DNA of 64,000 bases from NCBI GenBank assembly GCA_003952965.2, contig CM025851.1, forward strand, positions 25,359,635-25,423,634, read 5' to 3'. The notes below the pieces were generated by a model. That model saw nothing but the letters and a program-made list of their open reading frames with translations, was not told the origin of the DNA and searched no databases. Shown one piece after another: positions 43,986 through 57,205 of this stretch; position 1 is the stretch's first letter, and each line of letters starts with the position of its first letter. A program made the position numbers and the translations under genes. The stretch is from Morella rubra. Taxonomy: Eukaryota > Streptophyta > Magnoliopsida > Fagales > Myricaceae.

Positions 43986-44245
43986 ATCCAAGAATTATCA
44001 CTTGCCCTCGGAAATTCTTACTGAAATGCATCGAAGATTTCTCTTTATTCAATTTTTGGCCCAGTGAATGACTTCAAGCATTTCATGACGAAACCTGAAT
44101 TTCGTCACGAAGATGGGACACACTAGGAGAGTACCTTTTTGCTCTTTGCACAATAAGAGTCAAGATAAAATTTCCTAACAAATAATTAATTCCAGTCTCA
44201 GTAGACGAAGTACCACGTCTAAATATTTGGGAGGTCGCCAAACTG
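43986..44245 (-). pseudogene. Second copy of the LINE RT fragment, shortened
   Basis: Matches 40165-40476 but lacks the VDD motif. About 50 bp resembling CACTA terminal sequence (near 44060-44106, 'tttcatgacgaaacctgaat') stands in place of the deleted part. Confidence 0.7.
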
Positions 44246-44694
44246 TACTAGAATAAACTAGACCAAACAGCTAACCATACAATTAGAATCCTAGGAATAT
44301 TCTTCTTTAGTTTAAAAACAAAAAAGGAAAAGACCTAAAAAAGTGGGCATTTTCAGCCCATAAACGAAGTCCAGATTTTGACTTCAACTCAACAAGCTAG
44401 CTAGCGCACTTTACACGCAGATCTTTATATTTAGATTATCTTCCGCAAAATGATTTTTAAGGGATCGACTTATACACCATTAACTTATAATATTCAAACA
44501 TACACTACAAAAAATTGACTTTTAGTGACAAAACATTTTGAAAGTCAAAATTTCGTCACTAAAAGTATTAGTGACGAAATTTTTTCGTCACGAGCTCTGT
44601 CAGTGAAAGAGCATCACGAAATGTCTTTCATGACGAAACCTGAATTTCATCACAAAAAGTTTTTAGTGACGGAAAATTTTCGTCACTAAATAAA

Positions 44695-45110
44695 TGATCA
44701 ATCGGTCAGTGAAAACAAAGTGATGGATCGGTCGGAACAGTGTCCAATCGGTATTTGTTTGCAATGATTGAACGGGTACCATGACTAATCGACACATTTA
44801 ACAAATGGCACGGTAAAGAAATAAATGATCGATCATTTTAGTAACGACGATCGGACATTTTATATAAGCAATTGATCACATAAGTTTAACGATCAATCGT
44901 TATACCAAAATTGATCAGTCGTTCTATTTCTCCACCGATCGGTCACTTATGGTACTGACAGATCGCTTGCACATAGACAATCGATCGTTTATTTTACTGA
45001 TCGATCGTAATTTTGTCTTTTTAATATTGGCGATCGAACGGTAGTATTTAACGATCGATCGGTTGAACAACAACCCATCGATCACTGAATATGCCGATCA
45101 AACGGTGGTA
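44695..45110 (-). repeat. Decayed GATCGATCG array of CACTA-2
   Basis: Motifs such as ATCGATCGTTTA, GATCGATCG and many one- or two-base variants (GATCAATCG, GATCGGTC) occur here, matching array 3 of CACTA-1 in position. The motif is less well kept than in CACTA-1. Confidence 0.75.
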
Positions 45111-45300
45111 ATAGAATCGATTTTTTAAAAAAATCAATGTAATAGAAAATATTATATAACACGTATTATTACAATAACAATATAATACTCACATTAATAA
45201 ACATCAATAATAACAAATAGTGATCCGTAATTAAATGAAAAATAATATCGTAATAATACATAATCACAAAGCTATTACAACATACATGCATCTACCTTTT

Positions 45301-46430
45301 TTAACCCCTAAAATGGCTGAATAGTCGATTTGACATGTCGCTCATTTTCTTCTCGATTGTAGAGGACATTTTCTTCTCCAACTCCTTTGATATTGCTGCC
45401 TGTAAGTGCTCTTGCTCCTTTCGCATGCACTCTTGCTCCTTTTGCATGCGCTCCTCGTGCTCCACTCGCATGCACTCTTGCTCCTTTTGCATGCGTCTTG
45501 CTCCCTTTTTATGTGCTCCTCCTGCTCCAACCGGATTCGCTCCTGCTCCACCCGCTGCTTCTATCGGTGTTCCCTTAGCGTGGCCTCCATTTCAGCTTGC
45601 TTCTTCGTAAATTATTGCAAGTCTTTTTCTCTAACAGCTCTCATCACTTCTATCCCTTGCCTCTTGCTAGCTAGCATGTTGCTAGATCAGAAGCTCCACT
45701 ATGTAGTCAAAGTTGATGAAGGCAGAGGTTTAACGGCCGTCCTAATCCCGAACATATCCTGAATTCTTGCCCAATATCTTAGAATATACTTCAATTTCGA
45801 TGTAAGGCATCCATTTCCTAAAAAATGACAATAATCAGAAACATTAAAGTAGATAAACACACTGTAGATTAAAATGAAAGCGACTTACATAAATTTCTCT
45901 TCTCCTTCCGAGGTCCAAATCCATCTTTGTTTGTATAATTCTTCTTATCAGCAGGATTGATTTCGCATTTCTTGATTTTTCTACATGGCAATAACATATT
46001 ATTGACAAACAATTCAATAAAGTCTAAAATTTAGTAATTAACTTACCATGCAAACATTACAGTCAACTTTGATAGATAATACTTTTTGTAATCACATAAT
46101 AAATGCTACATCGTATAACTCCTTCCACTATTCTTCCGTGATATCAGGGTGGGATTAGCAAATGAAAATACGCATGCATCTGGTTGCACATATCATATCT
46201 CAACCACCGTCCTCACGTCCTTCAAGGTCTGGTTCCGAGAAATGTCTAACGAGTTTAATCATACCATCCATAATGTGTTCGGCCCACTTGTTAACGGAGA
46301 TAAATTCTTCCAATTATACAGCAGTAGAAGACTGCAGGATTAATATTGCCACTTTCTTGATAAATTTTCTAAATGAAAATAGCAATAAAGTTATTGACAA
46401 AAAAATCAATAAAATTTAAAATTTAGTACT
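45301..46430 (-). pseudogene. TNPA-like gene of CACTA-2, first degraded copy
   Basis: The C-terminal coiled coil (45301-45551: QKEQECMRVEHEERMQKEQ, then KELEKKMSS and KKMSDMSNRLFSHF) is well kept. Upstream exon pieces matching 23601-23791 of CACTA-1 are at about 45895-45985. More broken pieces run to ~46430, where the sequence jumps into a second copy of the element end. Many short deletions relative to CACTA-1 leave no usable frame. Confidence 0.7.
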
Positions 46431-46439
46431 TAACATAAT

Positions 46440-47830
46440 CCATGCAAGATCTCGAGTCGCGCTGGAACGATCAATCGTCGCTTTTTAATATTGATCGACC
46501 AGATAGATCGAATATGCCGATTCACAATAGTCACGTACAATACAATACTGATCTAATTCGTAATAATACATAATATTTAGCATCAGTGAATAGTCGTTTA
46601 TGTCGCTCATATTTTTTTCTTCTCCAAGATAATCTTACTCCTTTCACATGCTCTAACTCGCAAGAATGCTAACCAGATATTTATGCAACGGATCTCAGCT
46701 TTGCAAGTAATCTCATCATATCAGCTGGTGTTGTAGATTATGCAGAGGTTTAACGGCACGTCCTAATCTCCGAACATATCCCGACTTCTTGAATATCAGA
46801 ATATACTTCAATTTTGTATCTTCCCTTTTAAATCACGCTGGCGCTGGAAGGCATCCATCTAAAAAATGACAATAATTACCAGAAACATTAAAGTAGATTA
46901 TACATAAATTACATAAAGTAGATTAAAATGAATGCGACTTACATAAATAGGTCTAAATCTCATCTTTGTTTGTATAATTCTTCTATACAGAGGATTGATT
47001 TCTTTCTTGATTTTTCTACATGGCAATAACATAAAGTTATTGACAAACAATTCAATAAAGTCTAAAATTTAGTAATTAACTTACCATGCAAGCTCGAGTG
47101 CCGAGCGCGAACCAGTAGCGTGGTTCACAGTCAACTTTGATCTTATTTTGTTTCGTTTTGTGATATTTTAAGTAATTAAATATTAAAAGAATGTAATATT
47201 TAAGCAACTTTTGTAATCATGCAACAGATCGTATAACTCCTTCCACTATTCTTTGTATCAGCTTCAGCAATGGGAAACGCATGCATCGGTTGCACGTTCG
47301 ACGTGCCGTCATCATAATCTTGACCACCGTCCTCACGTCCTCTTGATGTGTGTAGTCAAGGTCGAAGTGGTCCTGCATAAGCACCAAAACATACAATATT
47401 ACAATGATAAACGAAATGCTTAACCAAAAATTCTATGTTTACGAGTTTAATCATACCAACACCTGATCCATAATGTACTTCTTCACTTCTACAGGAATAT
47501 CGGCCCACTTGTTAACGGAGATCGAAATCAGCCCTCGGACCAACATTCCAATCTTCGTCGATAGGATGGCAGCCGTAGAAGACACTCCTCCACGGCTCGG
47601 TCCCAAGACTCTTCTCTAAACTGACCCCACGTGTCCTACCTCGCTCGCGCTTAAAAGTTGATGTCACAAACTACTAGAACAAGTTGGCGTGCCTTGACTC
47701 ATGACTTCATTCGCTCTCAGAGGAGTGATCGGGGTAGGACTTGGATCAGACTCACACTAAGCGGAGTAATGCGCTATGCAACTATCCAGAAGTAACTTAA
47801 AGAAATTCCCATGGACCCTTCATTTCACCG
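46440..47830 (-). pseudogene. TNPA-like gene of CACTA-2, second degraded copy
   Basis: From 46470 the sequence restarts in array and gene-3 3' sequence, heavily pruned. It then passes through exon matches at ~46830-46865, 46945-47030, 47085-47150, 47225-47375 and 47455-47650 to the start region near 47810. Exon order matches CACTA-1 gene 3 on the minus strand. Small deletions every few dozen bases are unusual for ordinary pseudogene decay. Confidence 0.65.
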
Positions 47831-47944
47831 TACAAGCTGCGACATAACAAAAGAAACAATAAAGATTTGGTAAAAGAGACAACAACAGTAAAAACAGTTC
47901 AGCAAACATCAACATTAGAAAGAAAATATATTTGAAAGAAATTA

Positions 47945-50900
47945 TTAATCAGAATCTGATTCTTGCACATTATCGCCCAATGCCTCATCCTCAGTAGTGT
48001 TGGTATCACTTTTGAATAAATCTTCGTCCCCACATTCTTTGCTATTTTCATCAATATCTACTTCATCCTCCTCCGAAACATCATTACTATCTATATATCT
48101 TTTTTTCTGCGATTAATTGCCTAAGAAGCTTGGATAACGTTTGGCACAAAATCATCCCTCCATAGTGGATTAAGGTTAAACTATCGGAAATCTATCAACA
48201 AGTCACTGATATCGTCCTCCTGCTTCATTCGTGATGGCTGCTTCCGATTCAACGTTTACATTCACGAATGGGGAGGAATGTCACATGCATTTCACTAGAC
48301 AACTTATTCTGTACGACTCGCCATGATTTATCAACTAGATAAAACACTTGACTTGCTTGATTTGCCAAACAAAAATCTTCTAAGTACCATAGTTGGGAAG
48401 TGTTTATGCTTTTAAAGTTCTCGTCGATTCGAATTCCATAGTGATCTCCAACGTACCACCAATCACACTAAAACAAATATATTATATTTCCCTGCAAGTA
48501 TTGCATGGCATAAATGTCTACATGTCTCCCATAAAATTCTATTGAATTTCGCTCTTGTGATCTTGGTACTACAATACCACTATTCTGATTTCTCCGTCGT
48601 TCTTTTCATTGTACTATATGATATCTATATCCGTTCACAACAGATGCAGAATAATGCATCACTCGTGTATCAGGCCCACATGCCAATGAATACAATTCAT
48701 CGATTGATGTACATGGATTTTGAGAACGTAATGTTTGAACCTACAACAATATATTAGAAGGTCATTAAAAACAAAGACACGATATCAATTTGAATTATTT
48801 GTCAACAACACTTACTTGCCTTAAGAACCAATCAGGAAATTGTTCCTCATGCATACGAGAAATGTCACCAACTCCTTGCGCGTGAAGTTCGTCCATGTGT
48901 TCACTATAACGATAAGGTTAATCAACGACTGCAATATTATAAAAAAACCTATGAAAATTTATTTTACTTACTCTAAGTAGTTGCTGATGCCTTTGCAATT
49001 GTTCAGCACATACCACCGAGCTTTCTTAAACACTATTTGATCTATGTCATGTCCTTTTGCAGCTCTTATCAATCTAATTCTCTGAATGAACACATCCAAT
49101 TACCTTTTTGGGACCTCCATTTCGCCGTCAGAGTCGTAGTTTCAATCTCTACAATTAAAAACTATTTCGACCCGTCGGAGTTATTGGGAACAAAAATATC
49201 AAACACTCATTCTTAATATATGCTTCTGTAATCGACCCTTCAGGACACGACTTAATTTTCACATATTGTTTCGAGACACCCATCAATTGGATACATCCAT
49301 CTGTATTGTACAGGTCCAGAAAGCATTGCTTCGTGTGATAAGCAAACCACCAAATGCATCATCACTGTAAAAAAAGCGAGTGAAAAAATCATTTCTAACT
49401 TGCACAAAATTATCCCGATATCTTCTAACACCCTCTGCAATACATAAATCTTCAATGTACGTGAACACAACTCTTGAAAAAATAGACATAATTCGGTTAC
49501 TACACCACCCACGTCTTCCTTCAACAACCCTCGGATCATCACTGGAAGAACCCTCTGCAAGAACACATGACAATCATGACTTTTCATTCTAGATACCTTC
49601 AACTCATCTAGATTCACACAACGTGAAATCTCAATAGCATAACATCAGGGAACCTCACATTGTCACATATGTTCTTCTCGATGTGCATTATGTCCAAGTT
49701 ATGTCGTAACCGTACTCCAATATTGAAATTGAAAAAAGATGCTCTTCTTCGTCCAATTCAAATGATCCGACAGTTGTTTCTTATTTTCCCTATTCTTCCT
49801 TGACGCTATACCAAAGATAGTCTCTTCGACATGCGTCAATTGTTCCATATGTCCTCACCAGTTAACTCCCCAGGTGGAAGTCTATCTTCTTCTTTCCTAT
49901 TGAACATATCCACATCATATCTCTATCATGCTCCAGTATAAAGAATCTCCTATGACCCATATGACACATTCTTCTTTCGTGCTTCAACCACTTATAGTCA
50001 GTGTCTAAATTACAAATTGGACATGCCAACTTCCTTTTGGTACTCCATCCAGATAAATTGGCATATCTTGGGAAATCATTTATGGTCCACATCAAAACTG
50101 CATGCATCTTAAATGTCATCCCATCTGAAGTGTCATGTGTCTCAACTTCATCTTCCTATAGTTGTTTAAACTCATCCATTAAGGATCGAAGATATACATC
50201 TATATCATTTCCTAGTGACTTACAATCCAGGATCAAAAGAGTCATCAATGAAAATAGGACCTTCATATACCACCATGGCCATAGGAGTAAATTATATGGA
50301 AATACAACGACTAATCAAATATTATACGCATTGCTCATGTTTTAGAACGGACTAAACCCGTCAGAAGCAAGACCAAGGCGAATGTTGTGGGCATCTTGAG
50401 CAAACCAACATGGTCCTTATCAAAATTCTTTCAAACCAATGAATCTGCAGGATGCCTCAAACTCTCCCCATCGTTGACCCGTTTCTCCTTATGCCATCTC
50501 ATTTCATGAGCTACATCTTTTGTGGTAAACAAACGTTTAAGTCTAGGGATTAAAGGGAAATGACGCAACACTTTTCTGGGAATTCGATTGCGCAAATCAT
50601 TTTCGAATTTCCACCAGGACACCTCACATAACAAACATCTTTCTAACTCACTATTTTTCTTCCAAAATAACACACAATCATTCTGACATGCATGGATCTT
50701 ATCATTACTAAATCCAAGACCCTTTTCCAATTGTTTTGCCTCGTAATACGATCCCGAATGTCTCCCCCTCTGACAACACCTCCTTAATCAATTGTAATAT
50801 CATATCAAATACCTTAACCAACAACTTATTCTCTGACTTCACATGCAACAACCGAACTTTAAATGACAACTTACAAAACTTGGTACATCCAAGATACAAT

Positions 50901-51124
50901 TCATGTTCTGCCTCTTCCCAGAACTTATCAAGTGGTATTGAAATCTTTGGTCCCGAAGTGGGGGTTTCCAACACTTGAAACACTACATTTCTGTACTTTT
51001 GACACAGACATCTGATCTGACCCCGAGAGTCTACACAACAAGCAGCCATACCGAAAAACCCACGAACCCCCTCCACATATTTTTCACCAAACCGATTTTT
51101 CTAATAAACCCAACTCTTATCCAT
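47945..51124 (-). pseudogene. CACTA-2 transposase (TNPD-like), copy left of the gap
   Basis: Start codon at 51124-51122 with a stop after seven codons (MDKSWVY). Domain order is as in CACTA-1: CLCQKYRN (a Cys of the CPCRKC finger lost to Tyr), GFSNDKIHACQNDCVLFWKK (50730-50640), MWTINDFPRYANLSGWSTKR (~50085) and MLSGPVQYRWMYP (~49320). The acidic tail ends TTA/stop at 47945-47947. Frame breaks occur in almost every segment. The block 47615-52766 is almost the same as 52867-58107. Confidence 0.85.
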
Positions 51125-51184
51125 TGCCACCAATCTAAAAAAATACATTAATTAAGTAATTCATAAACACTCAATCATTGGAAC

Positions 51185-51514
51185 TTGACTTTAAGCCCAG
51201 CTGATAGGTCCTATCCCATTCAACATTGTGCATTCAGAGTTGAACATCAATTCGACTTGTGTCCATCCATACTCGAAAAAAATTCAGCAGCATCTCCCCC
51301 CAATCCTCAATTACATGCACCAGCATTGGGGACAAATATCATCAACGATACTTGTATAATGTCATACACCAATGCTAATAGTATACCTAGAAGACAAAAG
51401 GTAGATGATATTGAATTTCCTCCAAGACTAGATATGACACAAGTACCGAACTCGTCTGATCACGAATACACAATCTCAAACTCTCCATATTGTGGACACT
51501 TCAAGGGTTATTAA
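51185..51514 (+). other. Antisense open frame, CACTA-2 copy left of the gap
   Basis: Starts MTLSPADRSYPIQHCAFRVE, the counterpart of 18408-18773 in CACTA-1, lying opposite the transposase leader. No domain is recognised. Confidence 0.25.
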
Positions 51515-51549
51515 GCGATAAACATATATTTATCGCGTCCTAACCCTTG
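51502..51549 (-). promoter_or_regulatory. Conserved hairpin, CACTA-2 copy left of the gap
   Basis: CAAGGGTTATTAAGCGATAA pairs with TTTATCGCG...TAACCCTTG. One arm has lost a CG pair (AAGCG instead of ACGCG), so the stem is weaker than in the other two copies. Confidence 0.7.
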
Positions 51550-51739
51550 AACGGGTCTAAGGATACACACATTATATCCCAAAAATAAATTCAAACATAA
51601 TAAGTCAAAAACACTCCAATATTCGTCCTCCATACTTCTCAAACTCCATAATTTATTTCAAGAACTCAAGCACTTCAATAATCAAACATGTAAATAGAAT
51701 AAATGTTACACAAACTCAATAAATTGCAATCTGCCCTAC

Positions 51740-51870
51740 CTGGCGATCAATCGGTACTATTGACGATTGATCAGTTTCAATACCAATCGATTGTCATCAC
51801 AAAGATGATTGATCACCGAACCTCCATCTAACAAACGATCGATCGTCCTAAAATGGTGATCGATCATGAC
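51740..51870 (-). repeat. GATCGATC cluster upstream of the transposase, left copy
   Basis: GATCAATCGG, GATTGATCAG, CGATCGATCGTCC and GATCGATCATG within ~130 bp match array 2 of CACTA-1 in position. Confidence 0.7.
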
Positions 51871-52766
51871 AAGCCTTCCCACATACTCAAATCCACGCCC
51901 AAAACACTCCCAAATCGTTGTATAATAAGCTCTAATCATCACAAATCCTATCCACAATACCCACAAACAAACAAATAAAAAAAATACCAAATAGCCATCC
52001 AAATCATTCCTAAATCGTAGAGTAAATTACCTCTTGCACGAAATGTAGACCAAAATAAGCCAAATCCACACCGAAATCTCACAAATTTCACCTAAATTTT
52101 TCAATATTCACCCGGTTAAAAAATCAGTGAATTTGAGCTTGGGCTTAACCTTAAGCACTTCCAAAACACTCTCCCAACCAAAAGGACGATGTTTTGAAAA
52201 AGTTTAAAGGGAAAATAACTTGTTGTCGCAAGCCTCTAGTCTCTTCCTTGCGTGGATGTATTTTTACTTCACCTACGGCCTTAGAGTATTTTGGCATTTC
52301 AAGCTCGATAAACACCAATCGATCGATCCTAATAGAGATCGATTGCCTTGTCAGCTTTAAAATTCCCGCTAAGTTTACAATCGGTATTAATGGTCGACCA
52401 ATCGGTTAAACAACATCGTTCTTAACCAATCGAACGTCCCACCGTCCCGATCCATCGATACTAAAATATTAAAAAGCACCATTTTGACCAATCGATCACC
52501 TTACTATTCGATCGATTGGTCAACCTAATTATTGAAAAAATGATTTTTAACCTAACAAATGACTTTATTATTAAAATTAATTTACTTATAATGTCATCTT
52601 AATATATACCTCATACTGATAAATTATAATCATGTGCTAAATAAGCATTATGTCACTAATTTCTAACATCTTAATACCTTACTCATACTAACACTAACAA
52701 AATGCATCTATGATGCAACATGTACAACTTATATATGCTTTCTTAAATATTAATGACGTTTACTTG
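51871..52766 (-). other. CACTA-2 leader and array DNA left of the gap
   Basis: Contains the leader donor match (~52035) and dispersed CGATCGATC-type motifs (52315-52520). The AT-rich start of a repeat unit that recurs at 57880 and 58530 follows. No protein-coding sequence is recognised. Confidence 0.6.
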
Positions 52767-52866
52767 NNNNNNNNNNNNNNNNNNNNNNNNNNNNNNNNNN
52801 NNNNNNNNNNNNNNNNNNNNNNNNNNNNNNNNNNNNNNNNNNNNNNNNNNNNNNNNNNNNNNNNNN
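52767..52866. other. Assembly gap, 100 N
   Basis: Exactly 100 N, a conventional placeholder for a gap of unknown size. Sequence left of it corresponds to 58107 and sequence right of it to 47615, so the two sides overlap in content by ~5.15 kb. Confidence 0.98.
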
Positions 52867-53095
52867 TCTAAACTGACCCCACGTGTCCTACCTCGCTCGC
52901 GCTTAAAAGTTGATGTCACAACTACTAGAACAAGTTGGCGTGCCTTGACTCATGACTTCATTCGCTCTCAGAGGAGTGATCGGGGTAGGACTCAGGATCG
53001 GACTCACACTAAGCGGAGTAACTGCGCTATGCAACTATCCAGAAGTAACTTAAAGAAATTCCCATGGACCCTTCATTTCACCGTACAAGTTATGA
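52867..53095 (-). pseudogene. TNPA-like 5'-exon fragment right of the gap
   Basis: Repeats 47615-47840, the start region of the TNPA-like gene in CACTA-2, beginning abruptly at the gap edge. Confidence 0.7.
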
Positions 53096-53196
53096 CATAA
53101 CAAAATAAACAATAAAGATTTGTAAAAGAGACAACAACAGTAAAAACAGTTTGCCAAACATCAACATTAGAAAGAAAATATATTTGAAAGAAATTA

Positions 53197-56100
53197 TTAA
53201 TCAGAATTTGATTCTTGTACATTATCGCCCGATGCCTCATCCTCAGTAGAGTCGCATCACTTTTGAATAAATCTTCGTCCCCACATTCTTTGCTATTTTC
53301 ATCAATATCTACTTCATCCTCCTCCGAAACATCATTACTATCTACATATCTTTTTTTCTGCGATTAATTGCCTAAGAAGCTTGGATAACATTTGGCACAA
53401 AATCATCCCTCCATAGTGGATTAAGGTTAAACTATCGGAAATCTATCAACAAGTCACTGATATCGTCCTCCTGATACGCTTCATTCGTAATGACTGCTTC
53501 CGATTCAACGTTTACGTCAACTTCATCGTCCAGATCTAGGCCGAGAATGTCATATGCATTTCTACACCGACAACTTCTGTACGACTCATGATTATCAACT
53601 AGATAAAACACTTGACTTGCTTGATTTGCCAAACAAAAATCTTCTAAGTACCATAGTTGGGAAGTGTTTATGCTTTTAAAGTTCTCGTCGATTCGAATTC
53701 CATAGTGATCTCCAACGTACCACCAATCACACTAAAACAAATATATTATATTTCCCTGCAAGTATTGCATGGCATAAATGTCTACATGTCTCCCATAAAA
53801 TTCTATTGAATTTCGCTCTTGTGATCTTGGTACTACAATACCACTATTCTGATTTCTCCGTCGTTCTTTTCATTGTACTATATGATATCTATATCCGTTC
53901 ACAACAGATGCAGAATAATGCATCACTCGTGTATCAGGCCCACATGCCAATGAATACAATTCATCGATTGATGTACATGAATTTTGAGAACGTAATGTTT
54001 GAACCTACAATAATATATTAGAAGGTCATTAAAAACAAAGACACGATATCAATTTGAATTATTTGTCAACAACACTTACTTGCCTTAAGAACCAATCAGG
54101 AAATTGTTCCTCATGCATACGAAGAAATGTCAAACTCCTTGCGCGTGAAGTCTTCGCCTCCATGTGTTCACTAAAACGACAAGGTTAATCACACGACTGC
54201 AATATTATGAAAAAAACCTATGGGAAAAATCCATGTGTTCACTATAACGATAAGGTTAATCAACGACTGTATATTCAAGCAACCTATGAGCCTTTATTTT
54301 ACTTATTGATCCAGTAATTGCTGATGCAGTCAATTGTTCAGCTAATACCACCGAATGAACACTTAAACCAATCTTTGATCTATGTGGGACCTTTTGCATT
54401 TCTTATCAATCTAATTCTCTGAATGAACAATCATCCAATTAAAAACTTTTTGACCCGTCGGAGTTATTTCGCCGTCAGAGTCGTCATTCTTTCAATCTCT
54501 ACAATTAAAAACTATTTCGACCCGTCGGAGTTATTGGGAACAAAAATATCAAACACTCATTCTTAATATATGCTTCTGTAATCGACCCTTCAGGACACGA
54601 CTTAATTTTCACATATTGTTTCGAGACACCCATCAATTGGATACATCCATCTGTATTGTACAGGTCCAGAAAGCATTGCTTCGTGTGATAAGCAAACCAC
54701 CAAATGCATCATCACTGTAAAAAAAGCGAGTGAAAAAATCATTTCTAACTTACACAAAATTATCCCGATATCTTCTAACACCCTCTGCAATACATAAATC
54801 TTCAATATACATGAACACAACTCTTGAAAAAATAGACATAATTCGGTTACTACACCACCCACGTCTTCCTTCAACAACCCTCGGATCATCACTGGAAGAA
54901 CCCTCTGCAAGAACACATGACAATCATGACTTTTCATTCTAGATACCTTCAACTCATCTAGATTCACACAACGTGAAATCTCAGCTAGCATAACCATCAG
55001 AGAACCTCACATTGTCACATATGTTCTTCTCGATGTGCATTATGTCCAAGTTATGTCGTAACCGTACTCCAATATTGAAATTGAAAAAAGATGCTCTTCT
55101 TCGTCCAATTCAAATGATCCGACAGTTGTTTCTTATTTTCCCTATTCTTCCTTGACGCTATACCAAAGATAGTCTCTCTGACATGCGTCAATTGTTCCAA
55201 TATGTCCTCACCAGTTAACTCCCCAGGTGGAAGTCTATCTTCTTCTTTCCTATTGAACATATCCACATCATATCTCTATCATGCTCCAGTATAAAGAATC
55301 TCCTATGACCCATATGACACATTCTTCTTTCGTGCTTCAACCACTTATAGTCAGTGTCTAAATTACAAATTGGACATGCCAACTTCCTTTTGGTACTCCA
55401 TCCAGATAAATTGGCATATCTTGGGAAATCATTTATGGTCCACATCAAAACTGCATGCATCTTAAATGTCATCCCATCTGAAGTGTCATGTGTCTCAACT
55501 TCATCTTCCTATAGTTGTTTAAACTCATCCATTAAGGATCGAAGATATACATCTATATCATTTCCTAGTGACTTACAATCCAGGATCAAAAGAGTCATCA
55601 ATGAAAATAGGACCTTCATATACCACCATGGCCATAGGAGTAAATTATATGGAAATACAATGACTAATCAAATATTTACGCATTGCTCATGTTTTAGAAC
55701 GGACTAAACCCGTCAGAAGCAAGACCAAGGCGAATGTTGTGGGCATCTTGAGCAAACCAACCATGGTCCTTATCAAAATTCTTTCAAACCAATGAATCTG
55801 CAGGATGCCTCAAATTCTCCCCATCGTTGACCCGTTTCTCCTTATGCCATCTCATTTCATGAGCTTTATCTTTTGTAGTAAACAAACGTTTAAGTCTAGG
55901 GATTAAAGGGAAATGACGCAACACTTTTCTGGGAATTCGATTGTGCAAGTCATTTTCGAATTTCCACCAGGACACCTCACATAACAAACATCTTTCTAAC
56001 TCACTATTTTTCTTCCAAAATAACACACAATCATTCTGACATGCATGGATCTTATCATTACTAAATCCAAGACCCTTTTCCAATTGTTTTGCCTCGTAAT

Positions 56101-56476
56101 ACGATCCCGAATGTCTCCCCCTCTGACAACACCTCCTTAATCAATTGTAATATCATATCAAATACCTTAACCAACAACTTATTCTCTGACTTCACATGCA
56201 ACAACCGAACTTTAAATGACAACTTACAAAACTTGGTACATCCAAGATACAATTCATGTTCTGCCTCTTCCCAGAACTTATCAAGTGGTATTGAAATCTT
56301 TGGTCCCGAAGTGGGGGTTTCCAACACTTGAAACACTACATTTCTGTACTTTTGACACAGACATCTGATCTGACCCCGAGAGTCTACACAACAAGCAGCC
56401 ATACCGACAAACCCACGGACCCCCTCCACATACTTTTCACCAAACCGATTTTTCTCTAAACCCAACTCTTATCCAT
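53197..56476 (-). pseudogene. CACTA-2 transposase (TNPD-like), copy right of the gap
   Basis: Nearly the same as 47945-51124 but slightly better kept. Start at 56476-56474, with a shift after six codons, then NRFGEKYVEGVRGFVGMAAC, GFSNDKIHACQNDCVLFWKK, a segment with THVRETIFGIASRKNRENKK in frame (55266-55051), SGPVQYRWMYP and the tail ending at 53197-53199. A local insertion of repeated text near 54180-54520 and several frameshifts break it. Confidence 0.85.
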
Positions 56477-56579
56477 CGCCACCAATCTAAAAAAATACAC
56501 GAATTAAGTAATTCATAAACACTCAATCATTGGAACTTGACTTTAAGCCCAGCTGATAGGTCCTATTCCATTTAAGATT

Positions 56580-56873
56580 GTGCATTCAGAGTTGAACATC
56601 AATTTCGACTTGTGTCCATCCATACTCGAAAAAAATTCAGCAGCATCTCCCCCCAATCCTCAATTACATGCACCAGCATTGGGGACAAATATCATCAACG
56701 ATACTTGTATAATGTCATACACCAATGCTAATAGTATACATATAAGACAAAAGGTAAATGATATTGAACTTCCTCCAAGACTAGATAAACACAAGTACCG
56801 AACTCGTCCAACCACGAATACACAATCTCAAACTATCCATATTTTGGACAATTCAAGGGTTATTACGCGATAA
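56580..56873 (+). other. Antisense open frame, CACTA-2 copy right of the gap
   Basis: Counterpart of 51185-51514, with ASPPNPQLHAPALGTNIIND kept. It starts later and ends in a shifted tail. Confidence 0.2.
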
Positions 56874-56900
56874 ATGATATTTATCGCGTCCTAACCCTTG
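56854..56900 (-). promoter_or_regulatory. Conserved hairpin, CACTA-2 copy right of the gap
   Basis: 21-base arms with ACGCGATAAA and TTTATCGCGT pair around a 5-base loop. The two unpaired bases are at the same place as in CACTA-1, and the stem is otherwise complete. Confidence 0.75.
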
Positions 56901-57089
56901 AACGGGTCTAAGGATACACACATTATATCCCAAAAATAAACTCAAACATAATAAGTAAAAAACACTCCAATATTCATCCTCCATGCTTCTCAAACTCCAT
57001 AATTTATTTCCAAAACTCAAGCACTTCAATAATAAACATGTAAATAGAATAAATGTTACACAAACTCAATAAATTGCAATCTGCCCTAC

Positions 57090-57205
57090 CTGGCGATCAA
57101 TCGGTACTATTGACGATTGATCAGTTTCAATACCAATCGATTGTCATCACAAAGATGATTGATCACCGAACCTCCATCTAACAAACGATCGATCGTCCTA
57201 AAATG
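57090..57205 (-). repeat. GATCGATC cluster upstream of the transposase, right copy
   Basis: Same cluster as 51740-51870, but a short deletion has removed the GATCGATC next to 57205 ('gggatcatcatg'). Confidence 0.7.
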
